A stretch of 64,000 bases of DNA from CAVTJL01 sp963752325 (GTDB lineage Bacteria > Pseudomonadota > Alphaproteobacteria > Geminicoccales > Geminicoccaceae). The stretch spans positions 62,001 to 126,000 of the forward strand of contig CAVVXU010000005.1 in assembly GCA_963752325.1 (NCBI GenBank), given 5' to 3'. Position 1 is the first letter of the stretch. Each line of letters opens with the position of its first letter. Both the position numbers and the translations under genes were made by a program. Positions 48,188 to 57,058 of the stretch are shown piece after piece. The notes beneath the pieces were generated by a model, which saw only the letters and a program-made list of their open reading frames with translations, was not told the origin of the DNA and ran no database searches.

Positions 48188-49180
48188 TCAGCCGAGCGAC
48201 CGCCATTCGCAGCCGGCACGAGCCGAGTCGAAGGCGCCCTCGATGATCGCGACCGCCATGACCGCGTCGGCGAAGCTGCACGCCACGCTGGCCTTACCGC
48301 GCACGCCCGCGAGGAAGTTGCGCGTGGCGTCACCCGATCCCTGCTCGGCGGCCACACGCTCGACCTCCTCGCCGCGACCGCCCCACCAGCGCAGCTCCCA
48401 GCCGATTGGGTAGTCGAGCGGGCGACGCAGCTCGAGCAATCCCTTCTCACCGAAGACGCGGATCTCGTCCCAGCCGCGCCAGCCTTCCTCGACGCAGGCC
48501 ATCTGGCATTCGAGCTCGCCGAAAAGAAGCTCGATGAATCCGCCCCGGTCGGTGCGCGTGGCCGAGCCGCCACGCAGCCGGCTTCGCACCGCGGTCGGGC
48601 GGGCGTCGATCAGCCAGGGCACGAAGTCCGCCATGTGGCTGGCGCGGCCGGTGTAGGGACCGCCGCCGCCGAGCGCCGGATCGAGAAACCAGCCGGCCTG
48701 CTCGTAGCCGAGCTGGACGGTCTGGACGTAGCCGACAGCGCCGATGCCGCCCGAGCGGATGATCTCCCGTGCCCTCAGGCAGCCGCGGTCGAAGCGGCGG
48801 TTGTAGGCGACACCATTCACGAGCTCACGCTCTGCTGCGGTTGCCGCAAGCGCCCGTGCCTCGGCCACATGCATCACGAAGGGCTTGTCGCAGAGCGTAT
48901 GCCAGCCGCGCTCGAGCGTGGCCTGGACATGGCCCGCATGGAGCGTGTGAGGGGTCGTGACGATGGCGGCGACCCTGCCCTCCGCCTCAGGCAGCGCCTC
49001 GATGCTGTCGACGACGGGCGCTCTGTGCCTTGACGCGAAGGCTCGCACGGCATCGGCCGGCACCGGATCGCAGATGCCGAGCAGGCGAACGCCTTTGTCC
49101 TCCTCGATCACCGGCACATGGTAGCGACGGGCGAACCCGCCGCAGCCGATCATGAAGAGCCCGATCTCCTCGCCACTCAT
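48188..49180 (-). CDS. Gfo/Idh/MocA-family oxidoreductase A
   Basis: A 330-residue NAD(P)-dependent dehydrogenase-type enzyme, the last gene of the eight-gene operon. The Rossmann motif is GLFMIGCGGFARRYHVPVIE, the catalytic-Lys motif is TLCDKPFVMHV, and ARALAATAAERELVNGVAYN, RRFDRG follows, where inositol-dehydrogenase-like enzymes have FMRR. GGGGPYTGRASHMADFVPWL is the region that normally carries a substrate His. Its ATG overlaps the stop of oxidoreductase B (ATGA). The likely chemistry is oxidation or epimerisation of a cyclic polyol or sugar acid. Confidence 0.88.
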   Translation of the reverse strand: MSGEEIGLFMIGCGGFARRYHVPVIEEDKGVRLLGICDPVPADAVRAFASRHRAPVVDSIEALPEAEGRVAAIVTTPHTLHAGHVQATLERGWHTLCDKPFVMHVAEARALAATAAERELVNGVAYNRRFDRGCLRAREIIRSGGIGAVGYVQTVQLGYEQAGWFLDPALGGGGPYTGRASHMADFVPWLIDARPTAVRSRLRGGSATRTDRGGFIELLFGELECQMACVEEGWRGWDEIRVFGEKGLLELRRPLDYPIGWELRWWGGRGEEVERVAAEQGSGDATRNFLAGVRGKASVACSFADAVMAVAIIEGAFDSARAGCEWRSLG

Positions 49181-50247
49181 GTCCCCTCCCCAGCTCTTTT
49201 CTCGTCATCCTCGATCATCTGCCTCACGCCCGTGCGGGCGGCGGCGTAGGCGCGCTCGATCATCAGAAGCGCCTTTCGACCGTCGGCGAGGCTGATGGGC
49301 GGCGGCTCCCCGCGCTTGAGGCTGGCCATGAAGGCGATGGCGTTCTGGTGATGGAAGCGCCCGAGCTTGAAGCGCGGGACCAGCTCGCTGAGCGACCATT
49401 CGCGCGTCGGCTGCCCGCGCCGATAGGTCCGGACGAATCCGCTTTCGGTGATGTCGCGCGAGGCAAGGTCTACTCCACTCACCAGGAGCGTGCCCTCGGT
49501 GCCGTAGACCTCGATCGAGCTGTCGGCGGCAGCGAACAGGAAGCTCGAGGCGAGCTCGGCCACGAGCCCGTCCGCCCAATGGAACACCGCGAGCCCCGTA
49601 TCCTCGACACCGAGGCCGAGCACGGCTGAGGAGATGGTGGCGGTGACGCTCTCGGGCAGACCGAAGAGCCAGCAGAGAAGATCGGCACCGTGGACACCCT
49701 CATCCAACAGGGCGCCCCCGCCGGCCTGGGCCGGATCGACGTACCAGCGCTGGCTGAAATCCGGCTCGAGACCGTAGAAGTGGCCGTGCCGGACGCGCAC
49801 CAGATGGATGCGGCCGAGCTCGCCGGAGCGGACGGCCCGTGCGATCTCGTGGGTCACCGGATCGAAGCGCTTCGGGAAGCTCTGCATGAAGCTGACCCCG
49901 CCTGCAGCGACGGCGGCGGCGATGCGATCCGCGTCGGCCACGGAGGTCGCAAGCGGCTTCTCGCAGAGGATGTGACGACCAGCCCGCGCCGCCCGCTCGA
50001 TCAGGGGCAGATGGCCGATCGTGGCGCTGGTCACCGCTACGGCATCGACCCGGGCGAGCAGGTCGTCGAGATCAGGCACGAGCTCGGTCTGAAAGCGCGT
50101 CGCGGCCTCGCGCCCGCGGCTCTCGTCCTCGTCCCAGATGCCAACGAGGTCGACCTCGGCGTCCTCGACGAAGGCCTCGGCCCAGAAGTTGGCGTGATAG
50201 TGGGCGAAGCTCAGGATGCCGATGCGCGGGTGCAGAATGGGCTTCAT
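49177..50247 (-). CDS. Gfo/Idh/MocA-family oxidoreductase B
   Basis: A 356-residue relative of its neighbours but clearly distinct in sequence. The N-terminus HPRIGILSFAHYHANFWAEA replaces the classical GxGxxG by a SFAHYHA loop, so nucleotide binding may be atypical. The catalytic motif HILCEKPLATSVADADRIAA is intact, followed by SFMQSFPKRFDPVTHEIARA and AGGGALLDEGVHGADLLCWL with the usual Asp/His. The ATG at 50247 is 4 bases after the oxidoreductase C stop; an upstream in-frame reading belongs to C's shadow. Confidence 0.87.
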   Translation of the reverse strand: MKPILHPRIGILSFAHYHANFWAEAFVEDAEVDLVGIWDEDESRGREAATRFQTELVPDLDDLLARVDAVAVTSATIGHLPLIERAARAGRHILCEKPLATSVADADRIAAAVAAGGVSFMQSFPKRFDPVTHEIARAVRSGELGRIHLVRVRHGHFYGLEPDFSQRWYVDPAQAGGGALLDEGVHGADLLCWLFGLPESVTATISSAVLGLGVEDTGLAVFHWADGLVAELASSFLFAAADSSIEVYGTEGTLLVSGVDLASRDITESGFVRTYRRGQPTREWSLSELVPRFKLGRFHHQNAIAFMASLKRGEPPPISLADGRKALLMIERAYAAARTGVRQMIEDDEKRAGEGT

Positions 50248-50251
50248 CGTC

Positions 50252-51289
50252 TCAGCTCCCACCGATCGGAACGCGACGGCCATCCGCCATGGACGAGGCG
50301 GCGATCGCCTCGGCGACCTCGAGGCCATGCAGCGCATCCTCGGCCGTCCGCTCCGGCGGCGCCTCGCCGGTCAGGCCATCCAGCCACCGGTCGTGCTGGT
50401 GCCGCCCGGGGTCCTCGTCGCCGAGCGCCGGCGCTTCCCAGGCGTCACCGCGGCCCTTCGCCCAGACGGCCAGCCGCCCCCGCTCGCTCCTGAGCCAGAT
50501 CGTGCCCTCGCTGCCGTAGAGCTCGAGCCGGAAGCGGTCGCATCCGCTGGCCTCGACCATCGACATCTCGTGGCTCGCGACCACGCCACGCCTGAGGCCA
50601 TAGACCGCCCAGGCGCTGTCGGGATTCTCGACCCGCACGGCACTGCCGTCGGCGAGGCGCCGCTCCGGCAACAGCGTCTCGGTCCTCGCCGAGACGTCGG
50701 CGATCGGGCCAAGAAGGTGCTGGACGAGGTCGATGCCGTGAACGCCGAGCTGCAGCACGACCCCGCCGCCCACGCGATCGCGGCTGAAGAACCACGCCGC
50801 CCAGTCGGGCCCGGGTGTCGCGTTGCGGATGCGAGCGCTCAGCAACGTGCCGACGACACCCTCGGCCAGCAGCTTCTTGGCCCGGGCCACCTCTTCGAAG
50901 TGCCGGTGCATGAAGCTCACCTGCAGATCGACGCCAACCTCCCGCGCCGCCTGGATGATACGACGACACGCTGCCGCCGTGGGCGCCATTGGCTTCTGCA
51001 AGAGGATCGCCTTGCCGGCCTTCGCTGCCGCCAGGGCAATCGGCTCGTGCGTGTCGTCGGGGGTGGCGATGACGACCCCCTCGACATCCGGTCGGGCCAG
51101 CGTCATTCCGAGATCGGCCGTCACCTCGGGAATGGCGAAGCGGCGGGCCAGCGCTGCGGCGGCGGCCGGGCGGCGGGTCACCAGCACGGGCAGATGGGCC
51201 CGCCCGGTGGCCTCGAGCCCGGCCAGATGATAGTCGGCGATGAACCCGGCCCCGATCATCGCGACGCCGACGCGCCGGCCCTTCGTCAT
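50252..51289 (-). CDS. Gfo/Idh/MocA-family oxidoreductase C
   Basis: A 345-residue enzyme with a canonical dinucleotide site VGVAMIGAGFIADYHLAGLE. The catalytic triplet is QKP (KAILLQKPMAPTAAACRRII) instead of the usual EKP/DKP; the Lys is kept. QVSFMHRHFEEVARAKKLLA and GGGVVLQLGVHGIDLVQHLL are the substrate-side motifs. It starts 5 bases after the binding-protein stop, immediately joining uptake to metabolism in the same transcript. Confidence 0.88.
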   Translation of the reverse strand: MTKGRRVGVAMIGAGFIADYHLAGLEATGRAHLPVLVTRRPAAAAALARRFAIPEVTADLGMTLARPDVEGVVIATPDDTHEPIALAAAKAGKAILLQKPMAPTAAACRRIIQAAREVGVDLQVSFMHRHFEEVARAKKLLAEGVVGTLLSARIRNATPGPDWAAWFFSRDRVGGGVVLQLGVHGIDLVQHLLGPIADVSARTETLLPERRLADGSAVRVENPDSAWAVYGLRRGVVASHEMSMVEASGCDRFRLELYGSEGTIWLRSERGRLAVWAKGRGDAWEAPALGDEDPGRHQHDRWLDGLTGEAPPERTAEDALHGLEVAEAIAASSMADGRRVPIGGS

Positions 51290-51294
51290 GGGCC

Positions 51295-52338
51295 TCAGGC
51301 CTTCCAGTGGCCGGCAACCGAGACCAGCGCCGGATCGGCCGCGGCCACCGGGCCCGTATAGGTATAGTCCAGCGGATCCTTGGCCGACTTGAGGCGGCCC
51401 GAGGCGAGGAGATAGTCGGTCAGCGCCTTCATGTCGTCGACATAGGCCTGATCGAAGCGCGGATCGAAGACATACTCGCCCCAGATCGCCTCGACCAGCG
51501 CTCGATCCTGCTTCGTCTCCTTGGCGACGAGGTCGAGCACCTCTGTCTTGTTCTTGGGGTCTGCCACGTATTTCTGGGCGCGGACGAGCACCGCCATGAT
51601 GGCGTTGGTGGCATTGGGGTTCGATCTGACAAAATCCTCGCTCGCGACGAAGAGCGAGCGGGTGAAGGAGATCTGGACCTTCTGGCCCTTGTTCTCGGGA
51701 AAGCCGCTGACGGTACCGGAATGGAGCAACGTCGTGTCGCCGAGCTGCTGCGCCTTGTAGCCCCAGGGCTCCCAGCAGAGCAGCCCTTGTGTCTGCCCGG
51801 ACTTGAGACCGGTGAACTGCTCGGGCGGCGGCATGTTGACGACCTGCAGCCGCTTGGGGTCGAGACCGTAGTGCTTGGCGAGATAGAAGAGATCGGCGCT
51901 CGCCGTCGAGCCGGCCAGGAGACCGATCTTGATGCCGTAGAGGTCCTCGGGCTTCTCGATCTTGGCGTCGTTGCGCACGACGAGCTTGTCGGCCGCCATG
52001 GCGAGGCAGTTCGTGCCGAGCACGACAACCGGCACACCGGTGTGGGCCATCGAGATCGGCGGCAGATTGCCCGGTGTCCAAAGCTGGATGCCGCCCGACA
52101 TCAGGGCCTCGCCGGCCAGGGCTCCGCCGGTGAAGGTCTTGGTCGTCACGTCGGTAAAGCCGGCCTCCTTGAACCAGCCCTTCTGCATCGCGACGATGTG
52201 CGGCGCGAAAACGGGATCGAGCCCGAAGCCCAGCGCCAGCGAGCTTGTCTCGACCTTCCCCTGCGCCCGGGCGAGACGTGGCATGGCGGCTGCAAGGCCG
52301 GTGCTGCCGAGGGCCGCGATGAGGGTTCGTCTCTGCAT
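51295..52338 (-). CDS. NitT/TauT-type ABC transporter substrate-binding protein
   Basis: A periplasmic binding protein of 347 residues of the nitrate/sulfonate/taurine group (SsuA/TauA-like). The signal is MQRRTLIAALGSTGLAAAMP with cleavage near RARAQG. Family features are APHIVAMQKGWFKEAGFTDV, GEALMSGGIQLWTPGNLPPI and the DLYGIKIGLLAGSTASADLF motif. AAGGGAGGA lies before the ATG. Members bind sulfonates, nitrate, pyrimidine precursors, phthalates or other small anions, so the family does not fix the ligand. Confidence 0.9.
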   Translation of the reverse strand: MQRRTLIAALGSTGLAAAMPRLARAQGKVETSSLALGFGLDPVFAPHIVAMQKGWFKEAGFTDVTTKTFTGGALAGEALMSGGIQLWTPGNLPPISMAHTGVPVVVLGTNCLAMAADKLVVRNDAKIEKPEDLYGIKIGLLAGSTASADLFYLAKHYGLDPKRLQVVNMPPPEQFTGLKSGQTQGLLCWEPWGYKAQQLGDTTLLHSGTVSGFPENKGQKVQISFTRSLFVASEDFVRSNPNATNAIMAVLVRAQKYVADPKNKTEVLDLVAKETKQDRALVEAIWGEYVFDPRFDQAYVDDMKALTDYLLASGRLKSAKDPLDYTYTGPVAAADPALVSVAGHWKA

Positions 52339-52368
52339 GATCGATCCTCCCTTTCTTGATTCGTCCGT

Positions 52369-53133
52369 CTAGACCGGCTGCCAGCGGCCGACGGTGTGGC
52401 GGATGAGGATACCAAGCTGCCAGTCGGCGAGGAGGTTGACGAGCCCGATGAGCGCGATCCCGAAGATCGCGATGCCGAGCTGGCCGATCTCGCGCAATTC
52501 CATCACGAGATGACCCATGCCGCGGTCGGCCGCAATCAGCTCGGCCGCCACGAGAACTCCAAAGCAGAGCCCGAAGCCGTTCCTGAGGCCGGTCGCGATG
52601 TCGGGCAGGGCGGCAGGCAGCGCCACCTGCAAGAGCAGGCGCATGCCTCGAACATCCATGGTCCGGGCGGCACGCAGGACCAAAGGCGGCACGCCTTGCA
52701 TCCCCCGCCACGCCGCCTCGAAGACCGGGAAGAAGGCGCCGAGGACGATGACAAAAACCTTCGAGCCCTCGCCGAGGCCGAACCAGACGATGGCGAGCGG
52801 GATCCAGGCGAGCGGCGGGATCGGCCGCATCAGCTCGACAATCGGCCGGAGCAGACGCGCCGTCCAATCCGACCAGCCGACCAGCACGCCCAGAGTAACC
52901 GCGGCGATGCTGCCAATGGTGAAGCCCGCGAGGATCCGGCCGAGGCTGACGGCGACGTCCAGCCCGACCTCCGCCGGGGTGAGGTAGCGCCACGCGACGA
53001 GCAGCGCCTGGGAGGGAGAAGGCAATGTCTGCGGATCGCCCCAGCCGAGCCGAGCCGCGACCTCCCAGGCAGCCAGCACCAGGATCGCGCCGAGCGCGCC
53101 GGCCCAGCGGTCCAGAGCGTCACGCAGGCTCAT
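52369..53133 (-). CDS. NitT/TauT-type ABC transporter permease 1
   Basis: An inner-membrane permease of 254 residues of the SsuC/TauC type, with about six helices and the EAA coupling loop PLVLRAARTMDVRGMRLLLQ. FTIGSIAAVTLGVLVGWSDW and PIPPLAWIPLAIVWFGLGEG are family landmarks. Its ATG overlaps the stop of the second permease gene. Two different permease genes suggest a heterodimeric channel, where many SsuC-type systems use a homodimer. Confidence 0.92.
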   Translation of the reverse strand: MSLRDALDRWAGALGAILVLAAWEVAARLGWGDPQTLPSPSQALLVAWRYLTPAEVGLDVAVSLGRILAGFTIGSIAAVTLGVLVGWSDWTARLLRPIVELMRPIPPLAWIPLAIVWFGLGEGSKVFVIVLGAFFPVFEAAWRGMQGVPPLVLRAARTMDVRGMRLLLQVALPAALPDIATGLRNGFGLCFGVLVAAELIAADRGMGHLVMELREIGQLGIAIFGIALIGLVNLLADWQLGILIRHTVGRWQPV

Positions 53134-53924
53134 CCGCCGCGCCTCGCGAGCCTGGCCTGCCAGGGCAGAAGCCGATGCTCGAGAAAGGCGAGCAGCAGCG
53201 ACAGGCAGAGGCCGATCACGCCGATCACCACCATCCCGACCATGGTGATGTCGCTGCGATAGAAGGTGCGCGCCTGCATGATGAGAGCGCCCAGCCCCTC
53301 CACCGTACCGATCATCTCGGCACCGACGATGACCGTGAACCCGACACCCAGCGCCACCCTGGCACCCGAGACGATCCTCGGCAGGGCCGCCGGCAGCACC
53401 ACCTTCATGAAGACGGCCGCAGGGCGCGTATCCATGGTCCGCGCCGCCCGGACCAGCACCGGGTCGACATATTTGATGGCGGCGATCGTGCTGGCCAGCA
53501 TCACCCAGAAGCAGCCATAGCCGATGAGGAAGATCTTCGTGGCCTCGCCGCTGCCGAACCAGGCCAGCGCCAAGGGAAGGAGGCTGAGGGTTGCGACCGA
53601 GCGGCAAAAGGCGACGACGGGCGCCGTCATCCGGTCGAGCCAGCCGACGCGTCCGATGAGCGCCCCGAGCGGCACGGCCAGGACCATGGCGAGCGCAAAC
53701 CCGACGAGGATGCGTGCGAGCGTCACGCCCACATGGGTCCAGAGCAGGATGCCTTCGGGAAAGCCGTCAAACGCGAGGTCCGCGAAGGTCTGGGCGAGCT
53801 TCGAAGGTGGCGGGAATAGGAAGGTACGGAGCAGGCCATCACGCGAGGCGAGCTCCCAGGCGAGCAGAAGCGCCACGACGAGCAGCACGGGCGCCAGCCA
53901 GCGGAAGCTCGGGCGCCGGCTCAT
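53130..53924 (-). CDS. NitT/TauT-type ABC transporter permease 2
   Basis: An inner-membrane permease of 264 residues, paralogous to its downstream neighbour. ILVGFALAMVLAVPLGALIG, ATLSLLPLALAWFGSGEATK and the coupling loop DPVLVRAARTMDTRPAAVFM are characteristic. The last helices are GMVVIGVIGLCLSLLLAFLE. Start and stop codons overlap those of the ATPase and permease 1 genes, so the three are translated together. Confidence 0.92.
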   Translation of the reverse strand: MSRRPSFRWLAPVLLVVALLLAWELASRDGLLRTFLFPPPSKLAQTFADLAFDGFPEGILLWTHVGVTLARILVGFALAMVLAVPLGALIGRVGWLDRMTAPVVAFCRSVATLSLLPLALAWFGSGEATKIFLIGYGCFWVMLASTIAAIKYVDPVLVRAARTMDTRPAAVFMKVVLPAALPRIVSGARVALGVGFTVIVGAEMIGTVEGLGALIMQARTFYRSDITMVGMVVIGVIGLCLSLLLAFLEHRLLPWQARLARRGG

Positions 53925-54694
53925 CGGCCGGGCCCGCCGAGCGATTGCCAGATCTCCTCATAGAGTGCCAGGAGCGCCGGATCGGAGCGCCGACGGGGGC
54001 GCGGCAGCTCGATCCGTCGCTCGAGCACGAACCGTCCGGGCCGCGGCGCCATGACCAAAACCCTGTCGGCGAGGATGAGCCCCTCGAAGATGCTGTGGGT
54101 GACGAAGACGACGGTCTTCCGGCGCGCCTGCCAGACGCGGAGCAGCTCGTCCTGCATCTCGTTACGCGTCAGCTCGTCGAGCGCGCCGAAGGGCTCGTCC
54201 ATCAGGAGGATCTTCGGATCGAGCGCCAGGGCCCGGGCGATCGCCACCCGCTGCTGCATCCCTCCCGAAAGCTCGAACGGGTATTTTGTCTCCGCACCTG
54301 TCAGGCCGACCAGCGTCAGCAGGTCGCGCGCAAGGCCGAGCGCGTCGCGACCGGCAAGCCCGCGGTTGCGGGCGGCAAACGCCACGTTCCGCTCGGCGGT
54401 CAGCCAGGGGAAGAGCGCTCCCTGTTGGAACACCATGCCCTTGCCGCGCCCGGGTCCACGCACGGGCTCGCCGTCGACCAGGACGAGCCCGGCGGAGGGC
54501 GGCTCGAGCCCGGCAACGATGTTCAAGAGCGTGGTCTTGCCGCAGCCGCTCCGGCCCAGCAGCACGACGAACTCGTTCTCCGCGACCAGCAGGTCGACGG
54601 CACCGAGAACGGGCACGCTGTCGGCCCCATCGGTGGCGAACCGCTTCTCGAGGCCCCGAACCTCGATCGCCGTTCCGGATCGTGCAGGGCTCAA
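53921..54694 (-). CDS. NitT/TauT-type ABC transporter ATP-binding protein
   Basis: A 257-residue importer ATPase of the SsuB/TauB/NrtD type. Walker A is LLGRSGCGKTTLLNIVAGLE, Q-loop VFQQGALFPWLTAERNVAFA, signature FELSGGMQQRVAIARALALD, Walker B LMDEPFGALDELTRNEMQDE, switch His VFVTHSIFEGLILADRV. I chose the TTG at 54694 because it overlaps the PHP-protein stop (TTGA); longer readings run into that gene. It is the second gene of the operon. Confidence 0.92.
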   Translation of the reverse strand: MSPARSGTAIEVRGLEKRFATDGADSVPVLGAVDLLVAENEFVVLLGRSGCGKTTLLNIVAGLEPPSAGLVLVDGEPVRGPGRGKGMVFQQGALFPWLTAERNVAFAARNRGLAGRDALGLARDLLTLVGLTGAETKYPFELSGGMQQRVAIARALALDPKILLMDEPFGALDELTRNEMQDELLRVWQARRKTVVFVTHSIFEGLILADRVLVMAPRPGRFVLERRIELPRPRRRSDPALLALYEEIWQSLGGPGR

Positions 54695-56832
54695 GGCTCG
54701 AGGGTGACGAAGATCGGGCTCGACCAGGCGAGCCCGCCGTCGGCCTGACGGACCCGCACCCAATAAGGATGCTCGCCCGGCGGCGCATCATTGTCGCGGT
54801 ACTGTCCGGCCCAGCCGAGCGGCGGCGGCGTCGCGGGAAGCCGCTCGACGCGCACGCGCCGCATCGGCTCTTCAGCGGCGATCTCGCAGGCACCATCGAC
54901 GAGGCTCGTCAGAGGCAGGCGGAAGGTCAGTGGTGCCGTCGTGAAGCGGAGCGCGGTGCCGGGCATCTCGTCGAGGCGGAGAACAACACCGTCCCAGTCG
55001 CCGGCCGTCACCGAGCGCCAGCGCACCGCCGAAGGTCCCTGCGCCTCGATCCCCTCCTCGGGCGTGTCGAACGCCCAGCCGCGAGCGTCGCGAAGCCGCC
55101 CGTGCTCGATCTCGAGCCCGCCATCCCAGACCATCCGCGCCCGGCTGAAATTGCCGCGCGCGGACAGCCCCTGCCAGGCCACGCGGATCCAATCGGAGCG
55201 ACCCTCGCCCGAGAGCGGTGCTGTGAAGATGCGCTCGCGGCCACGGAACAGCTCGACCGCCTCGAGCGGTGCCGTGCCCTCGACGTCGATCTCGATCACC
55301 GGCGGCGCACCGGCCCGATAGTCCGTCCCCATCGGCTGCCCGTCCACGAGCACGGAGAGCAGAATCCGTTGCCCCGTGGTGCCATAGCAGCGACGCGCCT
55401 TCAGGGCCTCCCACAGGTCCTGCCGGGTCGGCCCCGGCATGGCCACGGCAACGAGGCCGCCGCGCTGGTTGCGGACCGACATCCGTCCCGGATGGCTCGT
55501 CCCGGGCCGACCGTCGACGCCGTCGCTGCCTGCCGTGACGCCGCAGCGATAGCCACGCTCGAGCGCTTCCATGAGGAACCACTCCGAGGTGGCGTGCGTC
55601 GAGTGAACCTCGAGCAGCCGCTCGAAGGACGGCTCGTGCCAGGCAAGATTGGTGGTCCGACCGCCGACATGCATCACGCCCAGCACGTTCCGGCTACGAT
55701 AGTGGGCATGCAGGTCGGTCACATGCGGCAGGTCGGTCGCGATGTCCGAGTGGTCCTCGACATATTCGTGACTGCAGCGCCGCAGCGGTGCCTCGTCACC
55801 CGGAAAGTAGATGTTGCGGTCGCCACCGACGGCGGTCTTGCCCGACCACTCGAGACCGAGAAGCGTGACGAACCGCCCGGGCTCGTTGAAGGCCTTGGTC
55901 GCCGCCTGCTGCTCCGCCCATTCGGCGTTGGAGACGAGGAAGCAGTTGGCCTGATGGCTGGTGAAATCGAGCGCCGCCACATCGCGGGCATGGGCGAGAT
56001 AGCCCTCGAAGGCTCGCGCCCCGCAGCCGATCGCCGACTGGGCATGGATATCGCCCCAGTAGAGCCGCTCGGCTGGTGCCGCGACGCAGCGCACAGGATT
56101 GCTTTCAGCCGCGAGCAGCCCGGCGGCATCCCGCGCTCCGATCCGGCGCACGCCCGCCTCGGGCAATGTGGTGCTCACCCGCCCGACCGGACCCGCCTCA
56201 CCGCCCAGGCGGAGAGGCGCGCCGATGCCATCGACGCTAATATCGATGGCGGGCCCCGTCGCGGGATTGCCCCAGCGATCCTCGAGCCGGAGATGCAGCT
56301 CGAAGGACTCGCCCACAGCGACGATGCTCGGTGCGGTGACCACGAGGCGGGCGGCCATCCCTCCCTCGATGCGCACCGAAGGCCTGTCGATCTCGAGCCA
56401 GCCCCCGCCATCGGGCAGCCGCAGCCGCACCAGCAAGATCGACTGCTCCTCATAGAAGGTCTGGACGCGCTGCCCGGGGCCCTCTCCGCCAAAGCGCAGC
56501 TCCACACAGCCACCCGACGGCAAGGGATCGATCAGCTCGACGAACAGGAGATGGTCGAAGGGATGCCAGTCCTGCGCCCGCGCGCTCCACCAGCGGATGG
56601 CGCCATCAGGAGAGCGCGCGACCTCCAGGAAGTCCGGCGCCGTCTGGTCGGTGGATTGAGGCAAGCCCCAATCACTCGGCCAACGCCTGGCGAATCCAAG
56701 GAGCGCGCCTGCGGGGAACTCTCGGCGCGCCTGGAGACGGCAGCGCCAGCGCACGGCGTCGCCAGCCCGAAGCGTCGTCGGCAGATCACAAACGACGGTG
56801 CCGAACGCGCTGCCGGCGCTCATTTCATCCAT
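54691..56832 (-). CDS. PHP-superfamily metallohydrolase, DUF3604-like
   Basis: A 713-residue protein, first gene of the operon and the least understood. The first 250 residues look like beta-sandwich or Ig-like modules (VGESFELHLRLEDRWGNPAT). The centre is PHP-like: LYWGDIHAQSAIGCGARAFE, DVAALDFTSHQANCFLVSNA, VLGVMHVGGRTTNLAWHEPS, VTAGSDGVDGRPGTSHPGRM, giving His and Asp residues for a metal cluster. This pattern resembles DUF3604 proteins. No signal peptide is seen, so it should act in the cytoplasm on the imported compound, perhaps as a phosphoesterase, sulfatase-like or C-N hydrolase. The gene is intact despite its length. Its function is unknown. Confidence 0.75.
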   Translation of the reverse strand: MDEMSAGSAFGTVVCDLPTTLRAGDAVRWRCRLQARREFPAGALLGFARRWPSDWGLPQSTDQTAPDFLEVARSPDGAIRWWSARAQDWHPFDHLLFVELIDPLPSGGCVELRFGGEGPGQRVQTFYEEQSILLVRLRLPDGGGWLEIDRPSVRIEGGMAARLVVTAPSIVAVGESFELHLRLEDRWGNPATGPAIDISVDGIGAPLRLGGEAGPVGRVSTTLPEAGVRRIGARDAAGLLAAESNPVRCVAAPAERLYWGDIHAQSAIGCGARAFEGYLAHARDVAALDFTSHQANCFLVSNAEWAEQQAATKAFNEPGRFVTLLGLEWSGKTAVGGDRNIYFPGDEAPLRRCSHEYVEDHSDIATDLPHVTDLHAHYRSRNVLGVMHVGGRTTNLAWHEPSFERLLEVHSTHATSEWFLMEALERGYRCGVTAGSDGVDGRPGTSHPGRMSVRNQRGGLVAVAMPGPTRQDLWEALKARRCYGTTGQRILLSVLVDGQPMGTDYRAGAPPVIEIDVEGTAPLEAVELFRGRERIFTAPLSGEGRSDWIRVAWQGLSARGNFSRARMVWDGGLEIEHGRLRDARGWAFDTPEEGIEAQGPSAVRWRSVTAGDWDGVVLRLDEMPGTALRFTTAPLTFRLPLTSLVDGACEIAAEEPMRRVRVERLPATPPPLGWAGQYRDNDAPPGEHPYWVRVRQADGGLAWSSPIFVTLEP

Positions 56833-57058
56833 TCGTTGCCTCCCCCTCTACACCCACCCTAGAGGCGGGCCACCCAACTGCAAGCCTCGTAGTGCCCAAC
56901 GGCGACCTCCTGGGCCGACACGGCGCCTGGCAAGGGCGATAGGGTGAGACAGAACAGCGCACTTCCATTGCGGCGATGGCAGCAATGGGGGAGTGCTCGA
57001 CGAGATCGGAGGAGGAGCTATTCCTCCCAAGAGGCTAACGTCAAAGGGAGCGCAAATC

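Noticed and set aside
50252..52993. 913-codon minus-strand open frame covering binding protein, permease and oxidoreductase C
   Set aside because: Only the last 345 codons are protein-like (oxidoreductase C from 51289); the rest runs out of frame through the binding-protein and permease genes.
54286..56862. 858-codon open frame on the plus strand
   Set aside because: Antisense to the PHP-like gene and part of the ATPase gene; its product is Arg/Pro/His-rich without any domain, as expected for a GC-rich shadow frame.
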